Shown: positions 44,653 through 53,766, counted from the first letter of the stretch. The stretch: 56,149 bases of DNA from Rathayibacter rhapontici (GCF_001995175.1 NZ_MUKN01000024.1:1-56149); one strand, 5' to 3'. Notes: a model not told the origin generated them from the letters alone. Numbers and translations: made by a program.

Positions 44653-44666
44653 TGAAATCGCTACCA
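44653..44666. promoter_or_regulatory. LacI-type operator 2
   Basis: TGAAATCGCTACCA, a near-palindrome around the CG centre as LacI/GalR sites usually are. Twelve of 14 identical to operator 3. Confidence 0.55.
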
Positions 44667-44728
44667 GACTCGATCGCCTCCGTGGCGACCCGCGCAGATA
44701 ACGCTTTCATCACGCGCTTGCGCTTTGA

Positions 44729-44742
44729 TGAAATCGGTATCA
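44729..44742. promoter_or_regulatory. LacI-type operator 3
   Basis: TGAAATCGGTATCA, 64 bp before the alpha-galactosidase start. The three sites share TGAAATCGnTAnCA and are probably bound by the LacI regulator at 50307. Confidence 0.6.
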
Positions 44743-44805
44743 GTATCTGTCCAGTCCCGATTCCGGGGCCCCGCCCTTCCCACTCCGCGACGACGAGGAG
44801 CTCCT

Positions 44806-46913
44806 GTGCCCGAGCAGCTGACCTGGGGTCCCCTCGACGGGCTCCGACTGACCTTCGACCGCTCGCCCGGAGCCCCGCTCGCCCTCGTCGTCCTCGAGTC
44901 CCGGGGCGTCCGGCTCGAGGCGACGCACGTCGCGCCCTTCTTCGAGATCACCACCGCCGCCGCCGGCCACGACCCCGCGAGCTCCCGCCTCACCCACTCC
45001 CGCATCGGGGCGGCGATGCGCTACGTCTCGCACCGCGAGAGCCTCGTCGACGGCGTCGCCGTGCTCGAGATCGAGGCCGAGGCCCCGTCGTTCGGCGTCG
45101 TCGCCCGGGCGGTCCTGCGCCAGGTCGTCGGAGTCGCCGCCGTCACCTCCGAGGTCGCGGTCGGTGCGCTGTCCCGCCAGGTCCTGCGCTCGGTCGCATC
45201 CTGGAGTGCCGACCTCGGCGCTCCGTCGGGCGCCGACGGCAAGGACGCCTTCACCCGCTGGTCGCTGCTGCGCGGCGAGAACGACTGGCTGGGGGAGGGG
45301 CGCTGGAGCACCGCGCCCGTCCGCGACTCCGGATTCGTCACCCTCCGCGAGGACATCACCGGCCACGACCCGCGCGGCGCGGTCGGCGCGGTCTCGACCG
45401 GCAGCTGGTCCACCGGCTCGCACCTCCCGGTCGGCGGGCTGATCGCCTCCGACGCCGCGCTGCTCTGGCAGATCGAGCACAACGGAGCGTGGCGCTGGGA
45501 GGTCGGCGAGGACATCGACGGCGGCACGCTCGCCCTCTCGGGCCCGACCGACCTCGACCACGGCTGGATCCGCGCCCTCGAAGCGGGGGACGTCTTCACC
45601 TCGGTCCCGGTGACCGTGGCGCTCGGAGCCACCTCCGACGCGGCCGTCACCGCGCTGACGCACCACCGCCGCGCGACCCGCCGCTCCCACCCCGACGACG
45701 CCGCCCTGCCCGTCGTCTTCAACGACTACATGAACACCCTCAACGGCGACCCGACCACCGGGAAGCTGCTGCCGCTGATCGACGCCGCGGCCGCCGCGGG
45801 AGCGAGATCTTCTGCATCGACGCCGGCTGGTACGACGAGAGCGGCGTGCCCGGCGGCTGGTGGAGCAGCGTCGGCGCCTGGCAGCCGTCCGCGAAGCGCT
45901 TCCCGGGCGGTCTGGGCGAGGTCGTCGAGCGGATCCACGGCCACGGGCTGGTCCCGGGCCTGTGGCTCGAGCCGGAGGTGATCGGCGTCGACAGCCCGAT
46001 GGCCGACCGCCTGCCCGACGACGCGTTCCTGCAGCGCTGCGGCATCCGGATCGAGGAGCACGAGCGCTTCCACCTCGACCTCCGCCACCCGGCCGCCGTC
46101 GCGCACCTCGACGAGACGGTGGACCGCCTGGTCGCCGACTTCGGCATCGGCTTCTTCAAGTTCGACTACAACATCGACGCGGGCCCCGGCACCGACGCGG
46201 CCTCCGACTCCGTCGGCGACGGCCTGCTCGGCCACAACCGCGCCTACCTGGCCTGGCTCGACGCGCTGCTCGACCGGCACCCGACCCTGGTGATCGAGAG
46301 CTGCTCCTCGGGAGCGATGCGCCAGGACTGGGCCGTGATGTCGCGGCTGCAGATGCAGTCGACCTCCGACCAGCAGGACTTCCGCCTCTACCCGCCGATC
46401 GCGGCGGCGGCGCCCATGATGCTCCTCCCGGAGCAGGCGGCCAGCTGGGCGTACCCGCAGGCCGACATGGACGACGAGGAGATCGCGTTCTGCCTGGTCA
46501 CGGGGCTCCTCGGCCGGTTCTACCTCTCGGGCTACCTCAACCGGATGTCCGACCCGCAGCTCGCGCTGGTGCACGAGGCCGTCGCCGCGGCCAAGTCGCT
46601 CCGCGGCGCGATCGCCTCGTCCTCGCCCCGCTGGCCGCTCGGCCTTCCCGGTTGGACGGACGACTCCGTCGCCCTGGCGCTGCGCACCGAGGACGAGCAC
46701 CTCGTCTCGGTCTGGCGTCGCAGCGGCACGGACGACGTCGTGCTGCACGTCCCGGAGCTGCGCGGACAGGACGTCGACGTCGCGGTCGTGTTCCCCGTGG
46801 CGCTGACGGCCTGGGGCACCGCCTGGGATCCGTCCACGGCCCGCCTCACCGTCCGGCCCACAGGCTCCGGCCCCTCCGCCCGCACCTTCCGCCTGTCCCT
46901 CCGCACCACCTGA
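44806..46913 (+). pseudogene. GH36 alpha-galactosidase, frameshifted
   Basis: About 703 aa if repaired. GTG 44806 follows GAGGAG. The N-terminal beta domain is followed by the GH36 barrel: IFCIDAGWYDESG, GLVPGLWLEPEVI, FFKFDYNID with the nucleophile Asp in KFDYN, ESCSSGAMRQDW, and SDQQDF with the acid/base Asp. No signal peptide, so the enzyme is cytoplasmic and hydrolyses imported alpha-galactosides. One base is missing near 45801-45804, just before EIFCIDAGWY, which breaks the frame although the rest is intact. First gene of the plus-strand operon with the sugar ABC genes. Confidence 0.8.
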
Positions 46914-46924
46914 CCCCCCACCCC

Positions 46925-46947
46925 TGCCGGGTCCACCCGTCCCGGCA
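46925..46947 (+). terminator. Weak hairpin between alpha-galactosidase and binding-protein genes
   Basis: TGCCGGG (46925-46931) and CCCGGCA (46941-46947), a 7-bp stem 12 bases after the stop. Could partly terminate or protect mRNA. Confidence 0.4.
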
Positions 46948-46983
46948 TACCCTCTCCACTACACAGAAAGCTCGAGTATTTCG

Positions 46984-48309
46984 ATGAAGAAGTCACTCCT
47001 CAGTGCGGCCGTCCTCACGGCCGCCTCCGCTCTGCTCCTCGCCGGCTGCAGCGACCCGGGGGCCGGCGGCGGCACCGACGGCGGCGCGGCCGCGCCCGCC
47101 TCCTGGCCCGCCCAGGACGCCGACCTCGAGGGCACCGAGCTCACCATCTGGGCCGCGCAGAACTCGAACACGGTCCCCGAGTCGGTCGTCGAGGGCTTCG
47201 AGGAGCTCACCGGCGCGTCCGTCGAGATCGAGACGATCCCGGACCCCTACGAGCAGGGCGTGCAGACCAAGGTCGCCACCGGCGACAAGCCCGACCTGGC
47301 GTTCTGGCAGCCCACCGCCTCGCAGCTCACCGCGCTCAACGCGACCACCAACCTGCAGAGCCTCGACGGCGCACCCTGGCTCGAGGACTTCGACCCCGCG
47401 CTCGCCGACATCACCGGCACCCTCGACGACACCCGCTATGCGGCGCTGGTCTCGACCCCCGCGGTCGAGGGCGTCTACTACAACAAGAAGGTCTTCGAGG
47501 AGAACGGCATCACCGAGCTCCCCACCGACTGGGCCTCGTTCCTCGAGACCGCCCGCCAGCTCAAGACCGCCGGCGAGACCCCGTTCTTCGAGATGGGCGC
47601 CGACCGCTGGGCCACCCAGTGGTGGGTGCAGGTGCAGCTCGCCGACGCCGCGGCCGACGGCCTCTGGGACCGCGTCAACTCGGGCGAGGAGAAGTTCACC
47701 GACCCGACCATCCAGGGTGCGATCGACTCCTACAAGGGCCTGATCGACGAGGGCCTCTTCAACGAGGACATCAAGACCGCCACCTTCGAGGACCAGGGCG
47801 CCGCCCTCCTCGCGGGCGACGCGGCGATGGTCGTGCAGGTCAACTCCTTCTTCGGCCAGCTGCAGTCGCTCTCCGACACCGAGACGCTGAACGACACCGT
47901 CGGCTTCTTCCCGATCTCGCCCTCCGGCAACGTCGGCACCTTCATCCCGGACCAGTCGAACGCGCTCGTGGCCTTCAAGACGGGAGACGAGAAGAAGGAG
48001 GCGGCCTCGCGCCAGCTCCTCTCGTACTGGCTCGGCGACGGCTACGCCGACTTCGTCGAGGCGCAGAACACCATCTCGCTCGAGCCCTCGGTCACCACGC
48101 CGGACACCGTGCCCACTGCACTCGTCTCGGTGAGCGAGTCGGTCGGCACCTCGGTCGGCTCGATGCAGGCCCTGGCGATCGCCAACCCCGACCTCTACAT
48201 CTACCTCGCCGACATGATCCAGGGCACCAAGACCCCGGAGCAGGTCGCGCAGGCCACGCAGGACCAGTTCGCGCAGCTCGCGAAGGCTCAGGGAGCCACC
48301 GGCTTCTAG
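46984..48309 (+). CDS. Sugar ABC transporter substrate-binding lipoprotein
   Basis: A 441-aa cluster B (family 1) solute-binding protein. Signal with lipobox LLLAGC, then a Gly/Ala linker, LTIWAAQNSNTVPESVVEGFEE, GDKPDLAFWQP, PAVEGVYYNKKVFEENG and VNSFFGQLQSL, typical of oligosaccharide-binding proteins. It follows the alpha-galactosidase gene by 70 bp, so it probably binds raffinose-, melibiose- or galactan-type oligosaccharides. The next gene is separated by a GC-rich hairpin that may give it higher mRNA levels than the permeases. Confidence 0.85.
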   Translation: MKKSLLSAAVLTAASALLLAGCSDPGAGGGTDGGAAAPASWPAQDADLEGTELTIWAAQNSNTVPESVVEGFEELTGASVEIETIPDPYEQGVQTKVATGDKPDLAFWQPTASQLTALNATTNLQSLDGAPWLEDFDPALADITGTLDDTRYAALVSTPAVEGVYYNKKVFEENGITELPTDWASFLETARQLKTAGETPFFEMGADRWATQWWVQVQLADAAADGLWDRVNSGEEKFTDPTIQGAIDSYKGLIDEGLFNEDIKTATFEDQGAALLAGDAAMVVQVNSFFGQLQSLSDTETLNDTVGFFPISPSGNVGTFIPDQSNALVAFKTGDEKKEAASRQLLSYWLGDGYADFVEAQNTISLEPSVTTPDTVPTALVSVSESVGTSVGSMQALAIANPDLYIYLADMIQGTKTPEQVAQATQDQFAQLAKAQGATGF

Positions 48310-48318
48310 CCCCTCGAC

Positions 48319-48351
48319 GCGGGGGCCGGCCGTCCAGCGGCGGGCCCCCGC
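48319..48351 (+). terminator. Intra-operon hairpin after binding-protein gene
   Basis: GCGGGGGCC (48319-48327) pairs with GGCCCCCGC (48343-48351), 9 bp, in the 73-bp gap before the permease genes. Typical place for an mRNA-stabilising or attenuating stem. Confidence 0.55.
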
Positions 48352-48382
48352 TCCTCCTCCTCTCTCGAAAGGCAGTGACCGC

Positions 48383-49318
48383 GTGTCCACCACCCGAGCA
48401 GCCGCGCCGCCCCGCGTCCTCGCCCGCGCCTCGAAGCCGGTCGCCGCGAGCGGCCGCCGGTCCGACCATCCGCTCGTCTTCCTCGTCCCGGCCCTCGTCG
48501 TGCTGGTCGTCTTCTTCTTCGTGCCGACGCTGTTCAACTTCGTCTACGCGTTCACCGACTGGTCGAGCTTCAAGTCGGCCATCGGCTTCGTCGGCGTCTC
48601 GAACTTCGTCGACCTGTTCCAGAGCGGCACGCTGATCCAGGCGCTGCGGGTGACGCTGGTCTACGCGGTGCTGGTCGCCGTGTTCCAGAACCTGTTCGGG
48701 CTGATCCTGGCGCTGCTGTTCGAGAAGGACACGCGGGTCAACCGCTTCGCCCGGGTGATGTTCTTCATCCCGGTGATCATGTCGGCGCTCGCCGTCGGCT
48801 ACGTGTTCCAGGCGCTGCTGAAGCCCGACGGCGCGCTCAACGGCATCCTGTCGTTCGTGACCGGCCAGACCGTGTCGACCGCGTGGCTCGGCGACACCAC
48901 GTGGACGATCGTCGTCGTCGCCCTCATCCACTCGTGGAAGTGGATGGGCCTCTCGATGCTGATCTACCTGGCCGGGCTCAAGACCATCAGCGGCGACGTG
49001 CTCGAGGCCGCGCGGCTCGACGGATCCTCGTGGTGGCAGACGTTCCGCGACATCCGCTTCCCGCTGATCGCCCCGGCGCTCACCTTCAACGTGGCGACCG
49101 CGCTGCTCGGATCGATGAACGGCTTCGACATCGTGCAGGCCACCACCGAGGGCGGCCCGGGCGGCACGACGGAGCTGCTCAACATCTTCATCTTCCGCAC
49201 CTTCGGCCAGGGCCTGTTCGCCCAGGCGACCACGATGAGCCTGATCCTCTTCGTCGCCGTCGCGCTCCTGGCCTTCCCCGTCATCCGCATCCTGCGCCGT
49301 CGAGAGGACGTGCTGTGA
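48383..49318 (+). CDS. Sugar ABC transporter permease (MalF-type)
   Basis: A 311-aa inner-membrane protein with six membrane segments and the EAA loop EAARLDGSSWWQTFRDIRFPLI, where the LDG-(x)n-FP pattern docks to the ATPase. GTG start at 48383 behind AAAGG. Overlaps the next permease by 4 bp. No ATPase gene is in the locus, so a shared MsiK/UgpC-type ATPase elsewhere is expected, as is normal in actinobacteria. Confidence 0.85.
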   Translation: MSTTRAAAPPRVLARASKPVAASGRRSDHPLVFLVPALVVLVVFFFVPTLFNFVYAFTDWSSFKSAIGFVGVSNFVDLFQSGTLIQALRVTLVYAVLVAVFQNLFGLILALLFEKDTRVNRFARVMFFIPVIMSALAVGYVFQALLKPDGALNGILSFVTGQTVSTAWLGDTTWTIVVVALIHSWKWMGLSMLIYLAGLKTISGDVLEAARLDGSSWWQTFRDIRFPLIAPALTFNVATALLGSMNGFDIVQATTEGGPGGTTELLNIFIFRTFGQGLFAQATTMSLILFVAVALLAFPVIRILRRREDVL

Positions 49319-50214
49319 GCACCACGGTCGAGAAGCCCGCCGCTGTGCGGAAGTCCGCACCCGCTCCGGTCGAGAGGAACCGCCCGTCCGCGGCGCGGAC
49401 GCTCGCGCGCCTCGCCCAGCCGACCGCGGCGCTCGCGGCCGTCGTCCTGCTGCTCGGCGTGCCGTTCTGGCTCATCATCAGCACCGCGGGCAAGACCCAG
49501 GCCGAGGCGCTGAACCCCAACCTGGCCGCTCCGTCGCAGTGGCAGCTGGTCGAGAACTTCGCCACCGTCTTCACCGACGGGCGCATGGTGCAGGCGTTCC
49601 TCGGCAGCGTGCTCGTCATGGTGCCGTCGGTGCTGGGCGTGCTCGTCCTCGGCTCGATGGCCGCGTGGATCCTGGGCCGCCGCACGGGACGCGGGATGGC
49701 CCTCGTCTACGCCCTCGCGATCAGCGGCATCGTCCTGCCGCCCGCGGTGGTCACGGTGGTGCTCCTGCTGCGCCAGCTCGGACTCGCCGGCACGGCCGTC
49801 GGCATGGTCGGCGTGTACATGGGGATGTACCTCTCGACGGTGATCTTCTTCGTCACCGGCTTCGTCCGGACGATCCCGGCGGAGCTCGAGGAGGCGGCCC
49901 GGGTCGACGGGGCGCGACCGTTCCGGGTGTTCTTCACGATCATCCTGCCGCTGCTGATGCCCGTGCTCGCGACGGCGACGATCCTGATCTGCCTGTACAT
50001 CTGGAACGACGTCTTCTACGCGCTGTTCGTGGTCGGAGGGCGGCTCGACACGCTGCCGCTGAACCTCTACCAGGTGGCCAGCGCGGGGCTCTACCTCCAG
50101 AACTGGCACCTGATCTTCTCCTATATCATCCTGATGAGCCTGCCCCTCCTCCTGGTGTTCGTCTTCGCCCAGCGCAAGATCATCTCGGGCATCACGAGCG
50201 GCGCGGTGAAGTGA
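49315..50214 (+). CDS. Sugar ABC transporter permease (MalG-type)
   Basis: A 299-aa permease with six membrane segments and the EAA loop EEAARVDGARPFRVFFTIILPLL. The C-terminus FAQRKIISGITSGAVK is the usual end of MalG-type permeases (GxxxGAVKG). GTG start overlaps the MalF-type stop. Pairs with that protein to form the oligosaccharide channel. Confidence 0.85.
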   Translation: MSTTVEKPAAVRKSAPAPVERNRPSAARTLARLAQPTAALAAVVLLLGVPFWLIISTAGKTQAEALNPNLAAPSQWQLVENFATVFTDGRMVQAFLGSVLVMVPSVLGVLVLGSMAAWILGRRTGRGMALVYALAISGIVLPPAVVTVVLLLRQLGLAGTAVGMVGVYMGMYLSTVIFFVTGFVRTIPAELEEAARVDGARPFRVFFTIILPLLMPVLATATILICLYIWNDVFYALFVVGGRLDTLPLNLYQVASAGLYLQNWHLIFSYIILMSLPLLLVFVFAQRKIISGITSGAVK

Positions 50215-50306
50215 GCGCCTCCGAGACCGACGCGGCGCCGATCGCCTCCGCCCCCTCCTGGCTCGCCCTGCACCAGCGCGACGGCCGAGGACGGAAGCGA
50301 GACGAC

Positions 50307-51326
50307 ATGAAGCGGGACAGGGCCGCGAAAGCCCCGGTCATCGCCGATGTCGCGGCGCTCGCGGGAGTCTCGGTGCCCACGGTCTCGCGGGTGCTCACGG
50401 GCGCCGCGAAGGTGGCTCCCGACAAGCGCGAGCGCGTGCTCGCCGCGATCGCCGAGCTGAACTACCGCCCCAGCGCCGCCGCCCGCACCCTCGTCACCCG
50501 CCGCTCGCGCACGATCGCGGTCGTCGCCGGCAACACCTCGCAGTACGGCTACGCCGAGGCGATCCGCGGCATCGAGGAGGAGGCGCGCGCCGGCGGCTGG
50601 ACCGTGACGATCACCGTCATCGAGTCGGCCGACCCGGACGACATCGAGAAGGCGCTCTCGCTCGTGCTGAGCCAGAGCCCCGACGGCATCGCGGTGCTGA
50701 AGTTCGACCCGCCCGGCGTCGCCATGGTGGCGGCGCTGCCGCCCGGAGTGCCGGTCGTCGCGCTCTCGGGCGTGCGCGGGCGGGGGATCCCGCAGGCCGT
50801 GCTCGACGAGCTGCACGCGGCGCAGGCGCTGACCGAGCACCTGCTCGAGCTCGGCCACCGCACCGTGCACCACGTGCGCGTCCCGCCGTCGCGCCGCGAG
50901 GACGGCCGGACCACGGGGTGGCGCCGGGCGCTGAAGGCCGCGGGCGTGGCCGTCGCGCCGACTCCGCTCGAGGCGACGTGGGAGCCGGAGTCGGGGCGCG
51001 CTCTGGCGCACCGGCTCGCGGAGGATCCCGAGGTCACGGCGGTGTTCTGCGGCAACGACGAGATCGCGATGGGCGTCATCAAGGGGCTCACCGAGTCGGG
51101 GCTCCGCGTGCCGGAGGACGTCAGCGTGGTCGGCTTCGACGACCATCCCCTCTCGCGGATGTGGACCCCCGCGCTGACGACGGTGCGCCAGGACTTCGCG
51201 GGGCTCGGCCGCCGCGGCTTCGGATTGCTGCTGCGCGCGATGGAGGACGGCGGGGGCGCCACCTTCTCGTCGGAGCGACCCGAGCTGATCGTGCGCGAGA
51301 GCTCGGCGCCGCCGCGTGCGCGCTGA
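50307..51326 (+). CDS. LacI family transcriptional regulator
   Basis: A 339-aa repressor. The HTH is at the N-terminus (PVIADVAALAGVSVPTVSRVLTG, hinge helix YRPSAAARTLVTRRS), followed by a periplasmic-binding-protein fold that ends FCGNDEIAMGVIKGL and VSVVGFDDHPLSRMWTPALTTVRQD. ATG 50307 gives the usual family length; a GTG at 50211, overlapping the permease stop, is an alternative that adds 32 residues. Last gene of the alpha-galactoside operon and the likely reader of the three operators at 44617-44742. Confidence 0.85.
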   Translation: MKRDRAAKAPVIADVAALAGVSVPTVSRVLTGAAKVAPDKRERVLAAIAELNYRPSAAARTLVTRRSRTIAVVAGNTSQYGYAEAIRGIEEEARAGGWTVTITVIESADPDDIEKALSLVLSQSPDGIAVLKFDPPGVAMVAALPPGVPVVALSGVRGRGIPQAVLDELHAAQALTEHLLELGHRTVHHVRVPPSRREDGRTTGWRRALKAAGVAVAPTPLEATWEPESGRALAHRLAEDPEVTAVFCGNDEIAMGVIKGLTESGLRVPEDVSVVGFDDHPLSRMWTPALTTVRQDFAGLGRRGFGLLLRAMEDGGGATFSSERPELIVRESSAPPRAR

Positions 51327-51347
51327 CGGGTCCTCTTCGGGCGGTGG

Positions 51348-51388
51348 TGGGTCTCGATACGCCGCTGCGCGGCTACTCGACCAGCAGA
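51348..51388. repeat. GATCGAGTAG-type repeat (half unit)
   Basis: GGGTCTCGATACGCCGCTGC and GCGGCTACTCGACCAGCAG, one hairpin, just after the LacI gene. Confidence 0.7.
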
Positions 51389-51422
51389 GGCTCGTGCAGG
51401 TCGAAGCGGTCGTCCTGTCCTG

Positions 51423-51485
51423 AACCGAGGTCGAGAGGGCTCGAGGGGTCCGTCCCAGTCGTCCGGGCGGCTCCCGACCTCGGTT
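51423..51485. repeat. Palindromic repeat, family B copy 2
   Basis: AACCGAGGTCG (51423-51433) and CGACCTCGGTT (51475-51485), 11-bp perfect arms 41 bp apart. Same arms and spacing as 18373-18439, in the opposite orientation judging from the GAGAGGGC segment. Confidence 0.75.
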
Positions 51486-51501
51486 GCGGACCGCTCGGCC
51501 A

Positions 51502-51574
51502 GCAGAGATAAGGCTGGGTGCGGAGAGCCGGACGGAGACCGCGGGATCGCGTCGATGAGCCTTAGTTCTGAGGC
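51502..51574. repeat. Dispersed repeat, family C copy
   Basis: GCAGAGATAAGGCTGGGTGCGG at the left and GATGAGCCTTAGTTCTGAGG at the right, a diverged copy of the element at 40301. It lies directly next to a family B element, as at 18373-18526. Confidence 0.55.
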
Positions 51575-51591
51575 CCGCCGGCGAGTGAGGG

Positions 51592-51674
51592 CTCTCGAGA
51601 CGCCGCTGCGCAGCTGCCCGACCTGCGGTGTCGTGCTGATCGAGCAGCGGCCGCGGGCCGCGTCTCGAGATCCG
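51592..51674. repeat. GATCGAGTAG-type repeat, degenerate inverted pair
   Basis: CTCTCGAGACGCCGCTGCGC and GCTGATCGAGCAGCGGCC, followed by GCGTCTCGAGATCC. Together with the two elements before it, the whole 370-bp gap between lacI and merR is repeats. Confidence 0.65.
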
Positions 51675-51696
51675 CCCTCCCGGCGACGGCGTGCGG

Positions 51697-52098
51697 CTAC
51701 CGCGCGCGCAGCAGCGCCAGGAACTCGTCGGCCATCGCGAGCTGCTCCTCGAGCTTCGCGCGGCGGGCGGCGGCGTCGGCGACGAAGGCGTCCAGGCGCG
51801 CGCGGATCGCGGCGTCCTCCTCCGCGGTGCCCGCGCTCTCGAGGCTGTCGACGACACGCAGCAGCTCGGCCATCGCCTCGAGCGAGAAGCCGAGCGGCTT
51901 CATCCGGCGGATCAGCAGCAGCCGGTCGACGTCGCGCTCGGTGTAGAGGCGGAACCCGCCCACCGTGCGTCCGCTGGGCCGCAGCAGTCCGACCTCGTCG
52001 TAGTGGCGGAGGGTGCGCAGCGACATCGAGGAGCGGTCGGCGAGCTCGCCGATGCGCAGGGTCGCCTCGACCTCCTCGGCCGTCCGCTCGTCCGTCAC
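51697..52098 (-). CDS. MerR family transcriptional regulator
   Basis: A 133-aa regulator. The winged HTH has TLRIGELADRSSMSLRTLRHYDEVGLLRPSGR and GGFRLYTERDVDRLLLIRRMKPLGFSLEAM, followed by a long coiled-coil dimer helix (about 85-130). No metal-binding Cys, so it is of the general or drug-sensing kind. GTG start at 52098 behind GGAG. Divergent from the SulP gene, with a perfect dyad between them. Confidence 0.85.
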   Translation of the reverse strand: MTDERTAEEVEATLRIGELADRSSMSLRTLRHYDEVGLLRPSGRTVGGFRLYTERDVDRLLLIRRMKPLGFSLEAMAELLRVVDSLESAGTAEEDAAIRARLDAFVADAAARRAKLEEQLAMADEFLALLRAR

Positions 52099-52125
52099 GC
52101 ACTGCTCCGCTCGCTCGGGGTGTCC

Positions 52126-52152
52126 GCAAACCTCACGTTGCGGTAGGTTTGC
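52126..52152. promoter_or_regulatory. MerR operator
   Basis: GCAAACCT (52126-52133) and AGGTTTGC (52145-52152), perfect 8-bp arms around 11 bp. Site and spacing suit a MerR regulator bound between promoter elements of the divergent pair. Confidence 0.7.
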
Positions 52153-52266
52153 AGTCGATCCGCTCCCCGCCCCCATTCTCCGGCACGGCCCGAGCGGTCT
52201 CCGCGCGATGTGGCGCTCCTCCCTCGACAGCCGCTCGACAGAGCCGACCCGCCCCGGAGCCACCCC

Positions 52267-53766
52267 ATGGCCGTTCCCGCCCGCCCCCAGCCCGTGCACC
52301 GGGTGATCACCGTGCTCGACGCGCTGCGCTCGCCGCGGCAGCTGTCGCGCGAGGTCCTCGCCGGCATGGTGACGACTCTCGCCCTCGTGCCCGAGGTGAT
52401 CTCGTTCTCGGTCGTCGCGGGCGTGGATCCGATGGTCAGCCTGGTCTCGTCCATCGTGCTCGCGCTCACCATGTCGATCCTCGGCGGGCGGCCCGGAGTG
52501 ATCACGGCGGCGGCCGGATCCGTCGCGCTCGTCATCGCTCCGCTGGTCGGCGAGCACGGGGTGCAGTACGTGCTGCCCACGGTGATCCTGGCCGGGGTGA
52601 TCCAGATCGTGTTCGGTCTCGCCGGCCTCGCTCGGCTGATGCGGTTCATCCCGCGCTCGGTGATGATCGGCTTCGTCAACGCGCTCGGGATCCTGATCTT
52701 CGTCGCGCAGGTGCCGCACGTGATCGGGGTGCCGTGGGTCGCGTACGTGCTGTTCGCCGTGACGCTCGCGATCATCCTGGTGCTGCCGCGCTTCACGAGG
52801 GCGGTGCCGGCTCCGCTCGTCGCGATCGTCGTCGTGACCACCGCCGTGATCGTCGCCGGACTCGTCGTGCCGGACGTCGCCGACGAGGGTCCGCTGACCG
52901 GGCAGCTGCCGGGGATCACCCCGTTCCTCGTGCCGCTCACGCTCGAGACGCTGCAGCTGATCCTGCCGACCGCGCTGAGCGTGGCGTTCGTGGGGCTGAT
53001 GGAGACGCTGCTGACGGCGAAGCTCGTCGACGAGATGACGGACACCCCGTCGCACAAGGGCCGCGAGTCGTGGGCGCTGGGCGTCTCGAACATCCTCGCG
53101 GGTTTCTACGGCGGCATCGCGGGCTGCGCGATGATCGGGCAGACCGTGCTGAACGTGAAGACCGGACGCGCGCGGACCCGCATCTCGACCGTCGTCGCCG
53201 GCGTGTTCCTCCTGGCGCTCGTGACCGGGCTGAGCTCGCTGATGGGGCGGATCCCGATGGTGGCGCTCGCCGCGGTGATGATGATCGTGGCGATCACGAC
53301 GGTCGACTGGCACAGCCTCCGCCCGTCGACGCTGCGGCGGATGCCCCTGCCCGAGACGCTCGTGATGGTCGTCACCGTGGTCGTCGTGGTCGCGACCGAC
53401 AACCTCGCGCTCGGCGTGCTGGTGGGCGTGGTGCTGGCGATGGTCCTGTTCGCCCGCCGGGTCGCCCACGTGATCGCGGTCGAGCGCGTCGTCGCCGAGG
53501 ACGGGGAGTCGGTGCGCTACGACGTCACCGGGCCCCTCTTCTTCGGCAGCAGCAACGACCTGGTCGACCGCTTCGCCTACGCCGACGACCCCGCGCACGT
53601 GGTGGTCGACCTCCGGCACGCGCAGATCTGGGACGCGTCGACCGTCGCGGCGCTCGACTCGATCGAGACGAAGTACCGCGACCACGGCGCCACCGTGTCG
53701 ATCGAAGGGCTGGACGAGCGCAGCACCGGCTTCCACCGGCGGCTGACGGGGCGGCTCGGTTCCTGA
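52267..53766 (+). CDS. SulP family anion transporter with STAS domain
   Basis: A 499-aa transporter. The transmembrane part (about 25-390, ten or more segments) has LVPEVISFSVVAGVDP near the start, GFVNALGILIF, the VGLMETLLTAKLVDEMTD stretch and GGIAGCAMIGQT with the substrate-site loop. Residues 400-495 form a STAS domain (GPLFFGSSNDLVDRF, VVVDLRHAQIWDASTVAAL). SulP proteins carry sulfate, bicarbonate or dicarboxylates. ATG 52267 with GGAG seven bases before it is preferred to an ATG 19 codons upstream. Controlled by the divergent MerR gene. Confidence 0.85.
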   Translation: MAVPARPQPVHRVITVLDALRSPRQLSREVLAGMVTTLALVPEVISFSVVAGVDPMVSLVSSIVLALTMSILGGRPGVITAAAGSVALVIAPLVGEHGVQYVLPTVILAGVIQIVFGLAGLARLMRFIPRSVMIGFVNALGILIFVAQVPHVIGVPWVAYVLFAVTLAIILVLPRFTRAVPAPLVAIVVVTTAVIVAGLVVPDVADEGPLTGQLPGITPFLVPLTLETLQLILPTALSVAFVGLMETLLTAKLVDEMTDTPSHKGRESWALGVSNILAGFYGGIAGCAMIGQTVLNVKTGRARTRISTVVAGVFLLALVTGLSSLMGRIPMVALAAVMMIVAITTVDWHSLRPSTLRRMPLPETLVMVVTVVVVVATDNLALGVLVGVVLAMVLFARRVAHVIAVERVVAEDGESVRYDVTGPLFFGSSNDLVDRFAYADDPAHVVVDLRHAQIWDASTVAALDSIETKYRDHGATVSIEGLDERSTGFHRRLTGRLGS

